Shown: positions 1 through 6,436 of the stretch, one piece after another
How the letters are laid out: each line of letters begins with the position of its first letter
Position numbering within the stretch: position 1 is the stretch's first letter
From: DATBSK01 sp964532485
GTDB lineage: Bacteria; Actinomycetota; Acidimicrobiia; IMCC26256; PALSA-555
DNA: 18,782 nt
Assembly (NCBI GenBank): GCA_964532485.1
Contig: CAZHKE010000056.1
Coordinates: 1 to 18,782, forward strand
Direction of reading: 5' to 3'
Program-made: the position numbers and the translations under genes
Notes under the pieces: model-generated
Database searches by the model: none
The model's input: the letters and a program-made list of their open reading frames with translations, nothing else
Told to the model about the DNA's origin: nothing

Positions 1-643
1 GCACGCCGGCCTTGCGGGCCTCGGTGAAGACGATCTCGGTCTCGGCGTCGAGGCGGGCCTTGATCGTGGCGCCGTCGCCGGGCGCGCCCTGGGCGTGGAG
101 GTGCCAGACGCCCTCGACATCGGTGTAGGTGCGCACCGACCGCTGGGCGCGGGCACGCCGGTCGCGCTCGCGCTCGTCGCGCCCGGCGGCGCGGACCCGA
201 GCGGCGTGCTCGCGCAGGCGGGTGTGGTTGCGGTCCTTGGCGGTGACGATCAGCTCACGCTCGCACTCGGGAGCCTCGACCGCGGCCGAGGCGATCTCGT
301 GGACCTGCGCCTGGGTGAGGTGCCCGGTCGTGAACGCCTCGGCGGTGTCGGGCAGCTCCACGAGGCGCCCCGCGGTCTGGAGCAGCCGCAGCGCCTCGCC
401 GACGCTGGTGCCGGTGGTCGTGGCGACCGAGTGCGCCGGCGTCTTGTGGCCACCGCGGGACCAGACGTTGGTCTCGGCGACGCGCTGCGCGAGGCCTGCC
501 TTCACGGACGCGCAGATCGCCTCCATCCGCGCCACGTCGCGCAACGCCCGCTGCGCGCCGGTGCCGTCGAGCAGCCGCGGCTCGTAGCTGCGAGCCCACT
601 TCTCCAGCGCCGTGCGCAGATCGCGCGTCTCTGCACCTGTCAT
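1..643 (-). CDS. DUF222-domain protein, N-terminal part (probable DUF222/HNH endonuclease family), runs off the left edge
   Basis: The minus strand is open from an ATG at 643 to the window edge, giving 214 codons. The protein starts MTGAETRDLRTALEKWARSY and is helical and rich in Arg and Ala. It contains a GHLTQAQVHEIASAA segment (about residues 106-120), typical of the DUF222 domain in actinobacterial 13E12-repeat-type proteins. Those proteins usually end in an HNH nuclease domain, which here would lie beyond position 1 and is not visible. The start was chosen because the next upstream ATG in the region is in another frame and stops after four codons. No convincing Shine-Dalgarno sequence precedes the ATG, but a CATGCT hexamer lies 6 nt upstream. 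The family is multicopy in many actinobacteria and its biological role is poorly defined. The DUF222 assignment rests on sequence character, not a search. The HNH part is inference. Confidence 0.78.
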   Translation of the reverse strand, partial: MTGAETRDLRTALEKWARSYEPRLLDGTGAQRALRDVARMEAICASVKAGLAQRVAETNVWSRGGHKTPAHSVATTTGTSVGEALRLLQTAGRLVELPDTAEAFTTGHLTQAQVHEIASAAVEAPECERELIVTAKDRNHTRLREHAARVRAAGRDERERDRRARAQRSVRTYTDVEGVWHLHAQGAPGDGATIKARLDAETEIVFTEARKAGV

Positions 644-660
644 GCCCTCAGCATGACAGG
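636..660 (-). promoter_or_regulatory. Perfect 9-bp inverted repeat over the DUF222 start codon: candidate operator plus -10 box
   Basis: On the plus strand CCTGTCATG (636-644) and CATGACAGG (652-660) form a perfect inverted repeat around a 7-nt spacer. On the minus strand the repeat covers the ATG at 643-641 and a CATGCT hexamer (655-650) placed 6 nt before it. That is the same geometry as the leaderless promoters elsewhere in this window. A dimeric repressor bound here would cover both the -10 box and the start codon. It could instead act as an RNA hairpin masking the start. Symmetry is seen directly; function is inferred. Confidence 0.45.
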
Positions 661-701
661 GGGGTACGACAGCCGAACCGCCCGCCGATCCGGCGCGCTC
701 G

Positions 702-1484
702 TCAGCGCCCTCGGAACCTCGCCTTGCCCGGGCCGTGCTCGAGGAACGAGCGGATGCCCGTCGCCGCGTCCTCGGTCTCGAACACCTCGACGAACGCGGC
801 GACCTCGGCATCGAGACCGTCGGCGAGCGAGCCGTCGAGGCCCGCGTCGATCGCCCGCTTCGCCAGCCCCATCGCGACGACGGCACCGGTCGCGAACGAC
901 GTGGCCCACTCGAGCGCGTTCGACTCGACCTCCTCGGCGGGCACCACGCGGTCGACGAGGCCGATCGCGTGGGCCTCGTCGGCCCGAACCTGGCGACCCG
1001 ACCACACCAGCTCCTTCGCCCGCGCCGGACCGATCAGGCGCGCCAGGCGTTGCGTGCCGCCGGCGCCCGGGATGATGCCGAGCAGGATCTCGGGCTGGCC
1101 GAGGCGCGCGGCGTCGGCCGCCACGCGCAGGTCGCACGCGAGCGCGAGCTCGAGGCCGCCACCGAGGGCGAAGCCGCGGATCGCGGCGATCACCGGCCGA
1201 GGGACCGCAGCGAGGGTGTCGAACGCGGCGCGGAACCCGGCAGCGATGCCGCGAGCGTCGTCGGATCTGCCGAGCTCCTCGATGTCAGCGCCCGCGGCGA
1301 GCGCGCGATCGGAGCCGGCGACCACGACCGCCCTGACCGCGGGATCGGCACCGAGCTCGCCGGCGACCCGAGCGATCTCGGCGAGCAGCGCCGCCGACAG
1401 CGGGTTGAGCGGCGGGCGGTTGAGCCTGACGAGCCGGACGCCGTCGGCGTGCTCCTCGACGAGGACGAGCGGATCACTCATCAT
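702..1484 (-). CDS. Enoyl-CoA hydratase/isomerase (crotonase) with both catalytic glutamates
   Basis: This crotonase-fold protein has about 260 residues, normal for a single-domain enoyl-CoA hydratase. Numbered from the second of two adjacent Met codons, the oxyanion-hole segment AGADIEEL lies near 63-70. The two acid/base residues of hydratases are both present: Glu111 in GGGLELALACD and Glu131 in GQPEILLG, 20 residues apart as in rat mitochondrial hydratase (Glu144/Glu164). Hydration of trans-2-enoyl-CoA is therefore plausible. The frame stays open to a GTG at 1562 overlapping the end of meaB. That extension is Ala/Arg-rich and lies before the usual family N-terminus, so I place the start at ATG 1484 (or 1481). 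It follows the MeaB gene by 74 nt on the same strand, suggesting co-transcription unless the hairpin in the gap terminates. Substrate is unknown. Confidence 0.9.
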   Translation of the reverse strand: MMSDPLVLVEEHADGVRLVRLNRPPLNPLSAALLAEIARVAGELGADPAVRAVVVAGSDRALAAGADIEELGRSDDARGIAAGFRAAFDTLAAVPRPVIAAIRGFALGGGLELALACDLRVAADAARLGQPEILLGIIPGAGGTQRLARLIGPARAKELVWSGRQVRADEAHAIGLVDRVVPAEEVESNALEWATSFATGAVVAMGLAKRAIDAGLDGSLADGLDAEVAAFVEVFETEDAATGIRSFLEHGPGKARFRGR

Positions 1485-1530
1485 GTCCGCTCTCGGCCCC
1501 GCGGGCCGGGCCGCTCGGGCCCCGCTCGCT

Positions 1531-1553
1531 GCGGCGCACGCGACGTGCGCCGC
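1531..1553 (-). terminator. Perfect 9-bp hairpin after meaB
   Basis: GCGGCGCAC (1531-1539) and GTGCGCCGC (1545-1553) pair perfectly around the 5-nt loop GCGAC. It lies 5 nt beyond the meaB stop and ahead of the downstream crotonase start at 1484. No T-tract follows, so it may be an actinobacterial U-less terminator, an attenuator or a 3'-end stabiliser. The gap also holds GC-rich words shared with other gaps of the window. Confidence 0.4.
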
Positions 1554-1558
1554 GACGC

Positions 1559-2521
1559 TCACTCATGCTGCAACAGCACGTCGGCCGCGGCATAGGGATC
1601 GATCGTGCGCGCCTGGATGCGCGCGACGAGATCATCGAACGCGCGCTCACCACACACGTCGGCTGCGCGCTCGGCGAGACGTGCGAGCACGATGGCACGC
1701 AGCTCGTCGCGTACGCGGGCCCGGCGTCGGTCGTGGAGACCTCCGCCGTCGAGGTGCGCGCGGTGCGACTCGATGGCGGCGAGGAGCTCGTCGGTCCCTG
1801 CACCATCGGTCGCGATCGTCTGGACGATCGGAGGCACCCAGGCGCGGGCCGGCGACAGCTCGAGCATCTGCGTGAGGTCGCGCACGGTGTCGTCGACCCC
1901 GGCGCGGTCGGCCTTGTTGACGACGAACACGTCGGCGATCTCGAGCAGACCGGCCTTGTTCGCCTGCACGCCGTCGCCCCAACCCGGGTTGACCACGACG
2001 ATCGTGGTGTCGGTGGCGCCGGCGATCTCGACTTCCACCTGACCGACGCCGACCGTCTCTACGAGCACCCAGTCGTTGCCGGCGGCATCGAGGATTCGGA
2101 TCGCCTGTGGCGTCGCGAGCGCGAGCCCACCGAGGTGCCCGCGCGTCGCCATCGAGCGGATGAACACCTCCTCGTCGGTGGCATGGTCCTGCATGCGGAC
2201 GCGGTCGCCGAGGATCGCGCCACCCGTGAACGGGCTCGTGGGGTCGATCGCGAGCACGCCGACCCGCGCGCCGTCGCGCCGCAGCCGGGCGATCAGGCGA
2301 TCGGTGAGCGTCGACTTCCCGGAGCCGGGCGCGCCCGTGAGCCCGACGGTGTAGGCGTGCCCCGTGTGCGGGTAGAGCCGAGCGACGGCCGCGGGCTCCT
2401 CGGCGCCACCCGACTCGACGACGGAGATCAGCCGGGCTACCGCGCCACGGTCGGCATCGAGGACGCGGGCGACCAGGTCGCCGACGCGGTCCGCCGACGC
2501 TTCACTCGCCTCGACCGGCAC
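1559..2521 (-). CDS. meaB: MeaB/ArgK-family G-protein chaperone of B12-dependent acyl-CoA mutases
   Basis: The protein has 320 residues, the usual length for MeaB/ArgK (G3E-type SIMIBI GTPases). The Walker A motif is GAPGSGKST at 63-71. The family signature AIDPTSPFTGG...LGDRVRM covers 91-110, the switch region ETVGVGQVEVE 155-165, and the guanine-specificity motif NKAD 202-205. MeaB proteins gate cofactor B12 loading and protect or reactivate methylmalonyl-CoA or isobutyryl-CoA mutases by GTP hydrolysis in the cytosol. The start is a GTG at 2521, 18 nt after the NifU-like gene, so the two are probably one transcript. The next gene is an enoyl-CoA hydratase. No mutase is adjacent; the only one in the window is a large subunit at 12355-13989. 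That mutase may be a client, or another mutase elsewhere may be. Family assignment is firm; the client is inferred. Confidence 0.94.
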   Translation of the reverse strand: MPVEASEASADRVGDLVARVLDADRGAVARLISVVESGGAEEPAAVARLYPHTGHAYTVGLTGAPGSGKSTLTDRLIARLRRDGARVGVLAIDPTSPFTGGAILGDRVRMQDHATDEEVFIRSMATRGHLGGLALATPQAIRILDAAGNDWVLVETVGVGQVEVEIAGATDTTIVVVNPGWGDGVQANKAGLLEIADVFVVNKADRAGVDDTVRDLTQMLELSPARAWVPPIVQTIATDGAGTDELLAAIESHRAHLDGGGLHDRRRARVRDELRAIVLARLAERAADVCGERAFDDLVARIQARTIDPYAAADVLLQHE

Positions 2522-2539
2522 GACCCGCTCGGCGTGGCT

Positions 2540-2806
2540 TCAGTAGAGCTCCGCGTCGGTGTCGACGTTGTCGGCGACCACCTCGGCGACCTCGGGGACG
2601 CGGTCCTTGATGATGCGCTCGACGCCGGCCTTGAGGGTCATGGTCGACACCGGACAGGTGCCGCACGCGCCCACGAGCTCGACGTGCACGACGTGGTCGG
2701 CATCGATCTCCTTGAAGACGATGTCGCCGCCGTCGGCCTGCAACGCCGGGCGGATGGCCTCGATCGCGCTGAGGACATCGGTCTCCATCTCGGCGGTGGC
2801 AGCCAT
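2540..2806 (-). CDS. NifU C-terminal-domain Fe-S scaffold/carrier protein
   Basis: This 88-residue protein starts MAATAEMETDVLSAIEAIRP. It consists almost entirely of a NifU C-terminal (Nfu-type) domain. The segment LQADGGDIVF (22-31) and the cluster-ligand motif CGTC with Cys48 and Cys51 in VGACGTCPVS are both clear. Nfu proteins hold a [4Fe-4S] cluster at the interface of a dimer and pass it to apo-enzymes. The start at 2806 is supported by an AGGAG Shine-Dalgarno 5 nt upstream (minus strand, 2816-2812), one of the few good ribosome sites in this window. MeaB follows after 18 nt. MurA lies upstream behind a hairpin, so this gene probably begins the nfu-meaB(-crotonase) unit. A GATACT hexamer at 2846-2841 is a weak candidate -10. 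Met7 is an alternative start. Confidence 0.92.
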   Translation of the reverse strand: MAATAEMETDVLSAIEAIRPALQADGGDIVFKEIDADHVVHVELVGACGTCPVSTMTLKAGVERIIKDRVPEVAEVVADNVDTDAELY

Positions 2807-2811
2807 CGGTG

Positions 2812-2816
2812 CTCCT
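2812..2816 (-). promoter_or_regulatory. Shine-Dalgarno AGGAG of the NifU-like gene
   Basis: AGGAG on the minus strand lies 5 nt before the ATG at 2806. It decides this start, and contrasts with the many genes here that lack a ribosome site. Confidence 0.75.
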
Positions 2817-2880
2817 GACCAGCGGGGCTTCGTACAACCCAGTATCGCGGACAACCCTTCCCCGCGGCACTGCCTCGCTC

Positions 2881-2909
2881 GCTGCGGCTCGGGATGCCCG
2901 GCCCGCAGC
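2881..2909 (-). terminator. Imperfect 7+4-bp hairpin between murA and the NifU-like gene
   Basis: GCTGCGG (2881-2887) pairs with CCGCAGC (2903-2909). Inside, CGGG (2890-2893) pairs with CCCG (2897-2900) around the loop ATG. The two arms are separated by one C-C mismatch and one G-T wobble. It sits downstream of the murA stop and upstream of the NifU leader, the place expected for a murA terminator. No T-tract is present. Confidence 0.4.
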
Positions 2910-2960
2910 CGTTCGCTCGGCTGCTGACGCCCGCCGGTCCGACCCGACCGACCAGCCTTC

Positions 2961-4214
2961 TCAGGCCCTTCGGACGTCGGCGCCGAGGGCGCACAGCTTC
3001 CCCGGGAGGTCGGCATAGCCCCGCTCCACGTGGTGGGGGTCGAGCACGGTCGTCTCACCCTCGGCCGTGAGCCCGGCAAGCACGAGCGCGGCACCCGCCC
3101 GAACGTCGTGGGCCCGGACCGGCGCACCCGACAGCCGCTCGACACCGCGCACGACGGCGTGGCGCCCTTCGGTGCGCACGTCGGCACCCATCCGGTTGAG
3201 CTCGTCGACGAACGCGAACCGGTTGTCGAAGATGTTCTCGGTGACGATCGCGCTGCCGTCCGCGGTCGTGAGCGCGGCGACGGCGAGCGGCATGAAGTCG
3301 GTGGCGAAGCCCGGGAACGGCAGCGTCTGGATGTCGGTCGCGTGCAGCCGCTCGTCGCGACGCACGCGGACGCCGTCGGGCGTGCGCGACACCTCGGCTC
3401 CCATCTCGTCGAGCTTGCGGGCGACCATCTCGAGGTCCGCGAGCTCGATGCCCTCGACAGTCACGTCCCCGCCGGCGCTGGCGGCGGCGATGAGCAGGGT
3501 GCCGGCCTCGACGCGGTCGCCGACCACAGAGTGCTCCGCCGGGAAGAGCTCGTCGACGCCCTCGATCTCGACGGTCGATGTGCCCGCACCTTCGATCCGA
3601 GCGCCCATCTCGGAGAGGAACATCGCCAGGTCGCGGATCTCGGGCTCGCGTGCGGCGTTCTCGATGACCGTGGAGCCCTTCGCGAGTACCGCCGCGGTCA
3701 GGATCGTCTCGGTGGCGCCGACGCTCGGGAACTCGAGCATCGCACGCGTCCCACCGAGAGCGTTGCAGCGCGCGTCGATGAAGCCGTGGACGACCGCGAG
3801 CTCCACGCCCATCGCCTCGAGCGCGGCGAAATGCATGTCGAGCTTGCGGTTCCCGATGTTGTCGCCGCCGGGCATCGCGACACGCGCCGCGCCGGTGCGC
3901 GCCAGCAACGGACCGAGGACGTTGATCGACGCTCGCATGCGACTGACCAGCTCGTAGGGCGCCTCGGCGACCAGCTGCTCCGAGACCTCGATGGCTACGG
4001 CGTCGTCGGCGACCCAGGTCGTCTCGGCGCCGATGGCGCTGAGGAGCTCGATCATCGTCTTGAGGTCGACGACGGATGTGACGTTGCGCAACGTCGAAGT
4101 GCCCGGCGCGAGCAGGGCCGCGGCCATCTGCTTGAGGCCGGCGTTCTTCGTCATCCCGGCGGCACGGACCGTGCCGGCGAGGCGCGCGCCGGGGCGCACC
4201 ACGTATCGGTCCAT
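2961..4214 (-). CDS. murA: UDP-N-acetylglucosamine 1-carboxyvinyltransferase (MurA type) with Asp replacing the catalytic Cys
   Basis: The protein has 417 residues, the normal MurA length. It transfers enolpyruvate from PEP to UDP-GlcNAc, the first committed step of peptidoglycan synthesis in the cytosol. Visible family features are KNAGLKQ with Lys23-Asn24, RMRASINVLGPLLART (92-107), the loop PGGDNIGNR (115-123), PGFATDFMP for the catalytic Asp region, and ENIFDNRFAFVDELNRMGA. The residue matching E. coli Cys115 is Asp118. Mycobacterium tuberculosis MurA has the same change, which gives intrinsic fosfomycin resistance. The usual IGxRP is IGNRK here, so it could also be a second MurA paralogue. 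The ATG at 4214 has no ribosome site, but TAACCT lies 6 nt upstream, indicating a leaderless message. Confidence 0.92.
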   Translation of the reverse strand: MDRYVVRPGARLAGTVRAAGMTKNAGLKQMAAALLAPGTSTLRNVTSVVDLKTMIELLSAIGAETTWVADDAVAIEVSEQLVAEAPYELVSRMRASINVLGPLLARTGAARVAMPGGDNIGNRKLDMHFAALEAMGVELAVVHGFIDARCNALGGTRAMLEFPSVGATETILTAAVLAKGSTVIENAAREPEIRDLAMFLSEMGARIEGAGTSTVEIEGVDELFPAEHSVVGDRVEAGTLLIAAASAGGDVTVEGIELADLEMVARKLDEMGAEVSRTPDGVRVRRDERLHATDIQTLPFPGFATDFMPLAVAALTTADGSAIVTENIFDNRFAFVDELNRMGADVRTEGRHAVVRGVERLSGAPVRAHDVRAGAALVLAGLTAEGETTVLDPHHVERGYADLPGKLCALGADVRRA

Positions 4215-4226
4215 CGATCCAGGTTA
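4215..4226 (-). promoter_or_regulatory. Leaderless-type -10 box of murA
   Basis: TAACCT on the minus strand (4226-4221) is followed by 6 nt and the murA ATG. The expected transcription start falls on or within a base or two of the start codon. No clear -35 box is visible. Confidence 0.6.
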
Positions 4227-4258
4227 CGCGGCCCGGTCCGACGAACGGGGAGGCGCGC

Positions 4259-5098
4259 TCACGTCCCCGAGTAGTGAGGCGAGCGCTGCTCGAGGAAGGC
4301 AGTGACGGCCTCCCGCATGTCGTCGGAGCGCAGGCACTCGGCCTGCCCCTCCGCCTCGACGAGGAGGCCGGCACGCACGTCGCCGACGGTCATCGACGCG
4401 TTCACCGCGCGCTTCGCGGCACGTACCGCGAGCGGCGGCTGCGCCGCGATCTGCTCGGCGAGTCGGGTGGCGGACTCGTCGAGCTCCTCGTCGGTGACCA
4501 CGTGGTCGGCGAGACCGATGCGCTCGGCCTCGGCCGCGTCGAGCTGCGCGGCCGTGAAGATCAGCTCTTTGGCCTTGCTCGGACCGACGAGGCGCGGCAG
4601 CCGCTGCGTGCCGCCGAGGTCGGGGATGATCCCGTACTTGAACTCGAGCAGCCCGACCTTCGTGCCGTGCGCCATGACGCGCAGGTCACAGGCGAGCGCG
4701 AGCTGCAGCCCGGCACCGAGCGCATACCCGCGCACCGCGGCGATCGCCACGAACGGCGCCTCTTCGAGCCACGTGTAGGCATCCTGGGTCGTGAGGATGC
4801 CGTCGACCGCGGGATCCTCGTGGCGCGGCGGCCGCTCCTCGGCCGAGAGATCACCGGCGCCGCGTGCCTGCGAGAACACGCTCGTGTCGATGCCGCTCGA
4901 GAACGCGCGACCCTCACCGGTGACCACCAACGCTCGCAGCTGACCCGGCTCGGCCAGCAGCGACTCGCCGAGCTCGCGCAGCTCGCGCCACATCTCGATC
5001 GTGAACGAGTTGAGCTTCTCCGGGCGGGCCAGCGTCAGCTGCCCGACATGGTCGTGCTGATCGAACCGGAGGGTCGCGTATGACCGCTGCTCACCCAC
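4259..5098 (-). CDS. Enoyl-CoA hydratase/isomerase paralogue with Gln at the first catalytic Glu position
   Basis: This 279-residue crotonase starts at GTG 5098 (MGEQRSYATLRFDQHDHVGQL). The CoA/oxyanion segment GRAFSSGIDTSVF is at 63-75 and the second oxyanion segment is RGYALGAG at 123-130. In the hydratase alignment the first acid/base Glu is Gln132 (GAGLQLALACD), while the second is kept as Glu152 (GLLEFKYGIIPDLGG). Single-Glu crotonases are often delta3,delta2-enoyl-CoA isomerases or other non-hydratase members, so plain hydration is less certain here. The region 78-100 is an acidic insertion (SAEERPPRHEDPAVDG) compared with the other crotonase in this window. It has its own candidate promoter, and is separated from the upstream cyclase gene by a strong hairpin and from murA by 44 nt. 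Confidence 0.88.
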   Translation of the reverse strand: MGEQRSYATLRFDQHDHVGQLTLARPEKLNSFTIEMWRELRELGESLLAEPGQLRALVVTGEGRAFSSGIDTSVFSQARGAGDLSAEERPPRHEDPAVDGILTTQDAYTWLEEAPFVAIAAVRGYALGAGLQLALACDLRVMAHGTKVGLLEFKYGIIPDLGGTQRLPRLVGPSKAKELIFTAAQLDAAEAERIGLADHVVTDEELDESATRLAEQIAAQPPLAVRAAKRAVNASMTVGDVRAGLLVEAEGQAECLRSDDMREAVTAFLEQRSPHYSGT

Positions 5099-5113
5099 GA
5101 GGCCCAGAGGCTA
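5099..5113 (-). promoter_or_regulatory. Candidate -10 box of the second crotonase gene
   Basis: TAGCCT on the minus strand (5113-5108) lies 9 nt before the GTG at 5098, with no Shine-Dalgarno. The message would have a leader of at most a few bases. Confidence 0.4.
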
Positions 5114-5132
5114 CCGGCCCCGGCCCGAGCGG

Positions 5133-5153
5133 CCCGGTGCCGAGGGCACCGGG
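5133..5153 (-). terminator. Perfect 9-bp stem, 3-nt loop after the cyclase gene
   Basis: CCCGGTGCC (5133-5141) and GGCACCGGG (5145-5153) pair perfectly around GAG. It begins 14 nt past the cyclase stop and lies before the crotonase -10 box at 5113. This suits an intrinsic terminator of the upstream peptidase/hydrolase/cyclase unit. It lacks a T-tract. Confidence 0.5.
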
Positions 5154-5167
5154 AGCGGGCGAGGTGA

Positions 5168-5686
5168 TCAGCCGGCGGCGACGGCAGCCGCCCGCACGGC
5201 ACCCTCGATTCGCACGACCTCGACGCGCTGGACGAAGCCGGGCACCTCGAGCGCGCCGACGCGCACGACGTCGGCCCAGGGCGGGACCGCATCCACGAGG
5301 TCGGTCGTGGCGAGCAGCTCGCTCGGCCCAGCAGCCCCCGAGAGGCGTGCGGCGAGGTTCACCGCGCTGCCGACGTAGTCGTCACCCTCGAGCAGGATCA
5401 CCGGGCCCGTGGCGGCGCCGGCACGCAGGTGGAGCGCCACGTCGGTGCTGTCGGCGCGGTCCTGGAGCTCGAGCAGCATCGTGATCAGCCGGTGGTCGTC
5501 GGTGCTGACGAACATCGCGCCGTCGCCGAGCCACTTGTCGACCCGGACGGCGTGATCGGATGCGATCTCCCGAACGACCGCGCGGAAGTGCGTGAGGACA
5601 CCGACGGCCTCCTCGTCACCGTGCGTGTCGGTGAAACGAGTGAAGCCGCAGAGGTCGACGAAGGCGAACGAGCGATCCACGCGCAT
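5168..5686 (-). CDS. Stand-alone class III adenylate/guanylate cyclase catalytic domain
   Basis: At 172 residues this is barely more than one class III cyclase homology domain. There is no receptor, HAMP or membrane segment, so it should be cytosolic and work as a homodimer. All catalytic positions are visible. The metal-binding Asp residues are Asp11 (FVDLCGFT) and Asp55 (LGDG). The purine-selecting pair is Lys51 (DKWLGDG) and Asp103 (DYVGSAVN). The transition-state residues are Asn110 and Arg114 (VNLAARL). Lys/Asp at the purine positions favours ATP, so cAMP is the likely product (family knowledge applied to this sequence). The ATG at 5686 has no Shine-Dalgarno, but a CACACT hexamer lies 6 nt upstream. 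The alpha/beta hydrolase gene ends 51 nt upstream, so read-through is also possible. Confidence 0.92.
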   Translation of the reverse strand: MRVDRSFAFVDLCGFTRFTDTHGDEEAVGVLTHFRAVVREIASDHAVRVDKWLGDGAMFVSTDDHRLITMLLELQDRADSTDVALHLRAGAATGPVILLEGDDYVGSAVNLAARLSGAAGPSELLATTDLVDAVPPWADVVRVGALEVPGFVQRVEVVRIEGAVRAAAVAAG

Positions 5687-5698
5687 GAAGCCAGTGTG
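5687..5698 (-). promoter_or_regulatory. Weak leaderless-type -10 box of the cyclase gene
   Basis: CACACT on the minus strand (5698-5693) lies exactly 6 nt before the ATG. It keeps the A at position 2 and T at position 6 of a -10 box but not the first T, so support comes mainly from the spacing shared with other genes of the window. Confidence 0.35.
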
Positions 5699-5737
5699 GC
5701 CGGTGGCGGTCCGGAAATCGGAACAATTCCCCGCCCT

Positions 5738-6436
5738 TCATGGGAGATTCACTCGGCGTTCGCTCGTTCCCGACGCCGCGCGACGGGCCGAGCGGCCCAG
5801 GCTCGCGACCCATGTGACGGAAGTCTCAGCGACGTCGGCGAGCACATCGTCGATCGAGCGCCCGCTGCGCTTGAGGGGGCGAAACCCATGGTCGGCCGTG
5901 TCGAGCCAGTGGGACGTGACCGGCCCCCGCACCTTCTTCGCCGACCGCGTCAGTGCCGGCTTCGGGGCGAGGGAGTCGCGCGTGCCGCTCACGAACAGCA
6001 CCGGGCAGTGGATGCGCGCGAAGTGGTCGTCGCGGCGGCGCTCGGGCTTGCCCATCGCGTGCAGCGGGTAGCCGAGGAGCAGCAGGCCGAGCGCCGGCTG
6101 CGGGTCGTCGGGGTCCGCGACGACCAACGAGGCGATGCGACCGCCCATCGACCGCCCCCCGAGCACCACCTGCGCCGGCTCGAGGTCGGCGCGCCGGCAC
6201 AGCTCGGCCGCGCCCTCGCGGGTCGTGGCCTCGAGGACGGGCGGTCGATCGGGTGCCTTGCGACCGGCGGCGCGGTAGGGGAAGTCGAAGCGCAGCGATG
6301 GGATCCCCGCGTCGGCGAGCGCGTCGGCGACCGCGACCAGCGCGGGAGCTGCACGGTCGGCACCTGCACCCGGCGCGAGGAGCACGCCACGATCAGCCCC
6401 CCGCCTCGGTCCTCGGAAGTCGGTTGCGAGCGTCAT
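5738..6436 (-). CDS. Alpha/beta-fold hydrolase (KANL3/Tex30-like, COG3571 type)
   Basis: This 232-residue single-domain alpha/beta hydrolase starts at ATG 6436 (MTLATDFRGPRRG). It has an early LLAPGAGAD turn (19-27). The nucleophile elbow is GGRSMGGRIA with Ser96. The acid Asp154 is in GTRDSLAP and His183 in ADHGF. The segments RFDFPYRAAGRKAPDRPPVL and LLLLGYPLHAMGK resemble the small bacterial family related to Tex30/KANL3. Substrate is unknown; esterase, thioesterase or peptidase activity are all possible. The ATG overlaps the stop of the S9 peptidase gene by 4 nt (ATGA), so the two are almost certainly translated together. A longer N-terminus in the same frame would lie inside the peptidase gene and was rejected. 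Confidence 0.85.
   Translation of the reverse strand: MTLATDFRGPRRGADRGVLLAPGAGADRAAPALVAVADALADAGIPSLRFDFPYRAAGRKAPDRPPVLEATTREGAAELCRRADLEPAQVVLGGRSMGGRIASLVVADPDDPQPALGLLLLGYPLHAMGKPERRRDDHFARIHCPVLFVSGTRDSLAPKPALTRSAKKVRGPVTSHWLDTADHGFRPLKRSGRSIDDVLADVAETSVTWVASLGRSARRAASGTSERRVNLP

Noticed and set aside
1485..1562. GTG start at 1562 for the first crotonase, overlapping meaB
   Set aside because: The extra 26 residues are Ala/Arg-rich and precede the normal family N-terminus; the region contains a perfect hairpin. It cannot be fully excluded because no good ribosome site precedes 1484.
3030..4274. Long plus-strand open frame opposite murA
   Set aside because: Its composition is Arg/Asp/His-rich and repetitive, typical of a frame antisense to a high-GC gene; murA on the other strand is unmistakable.
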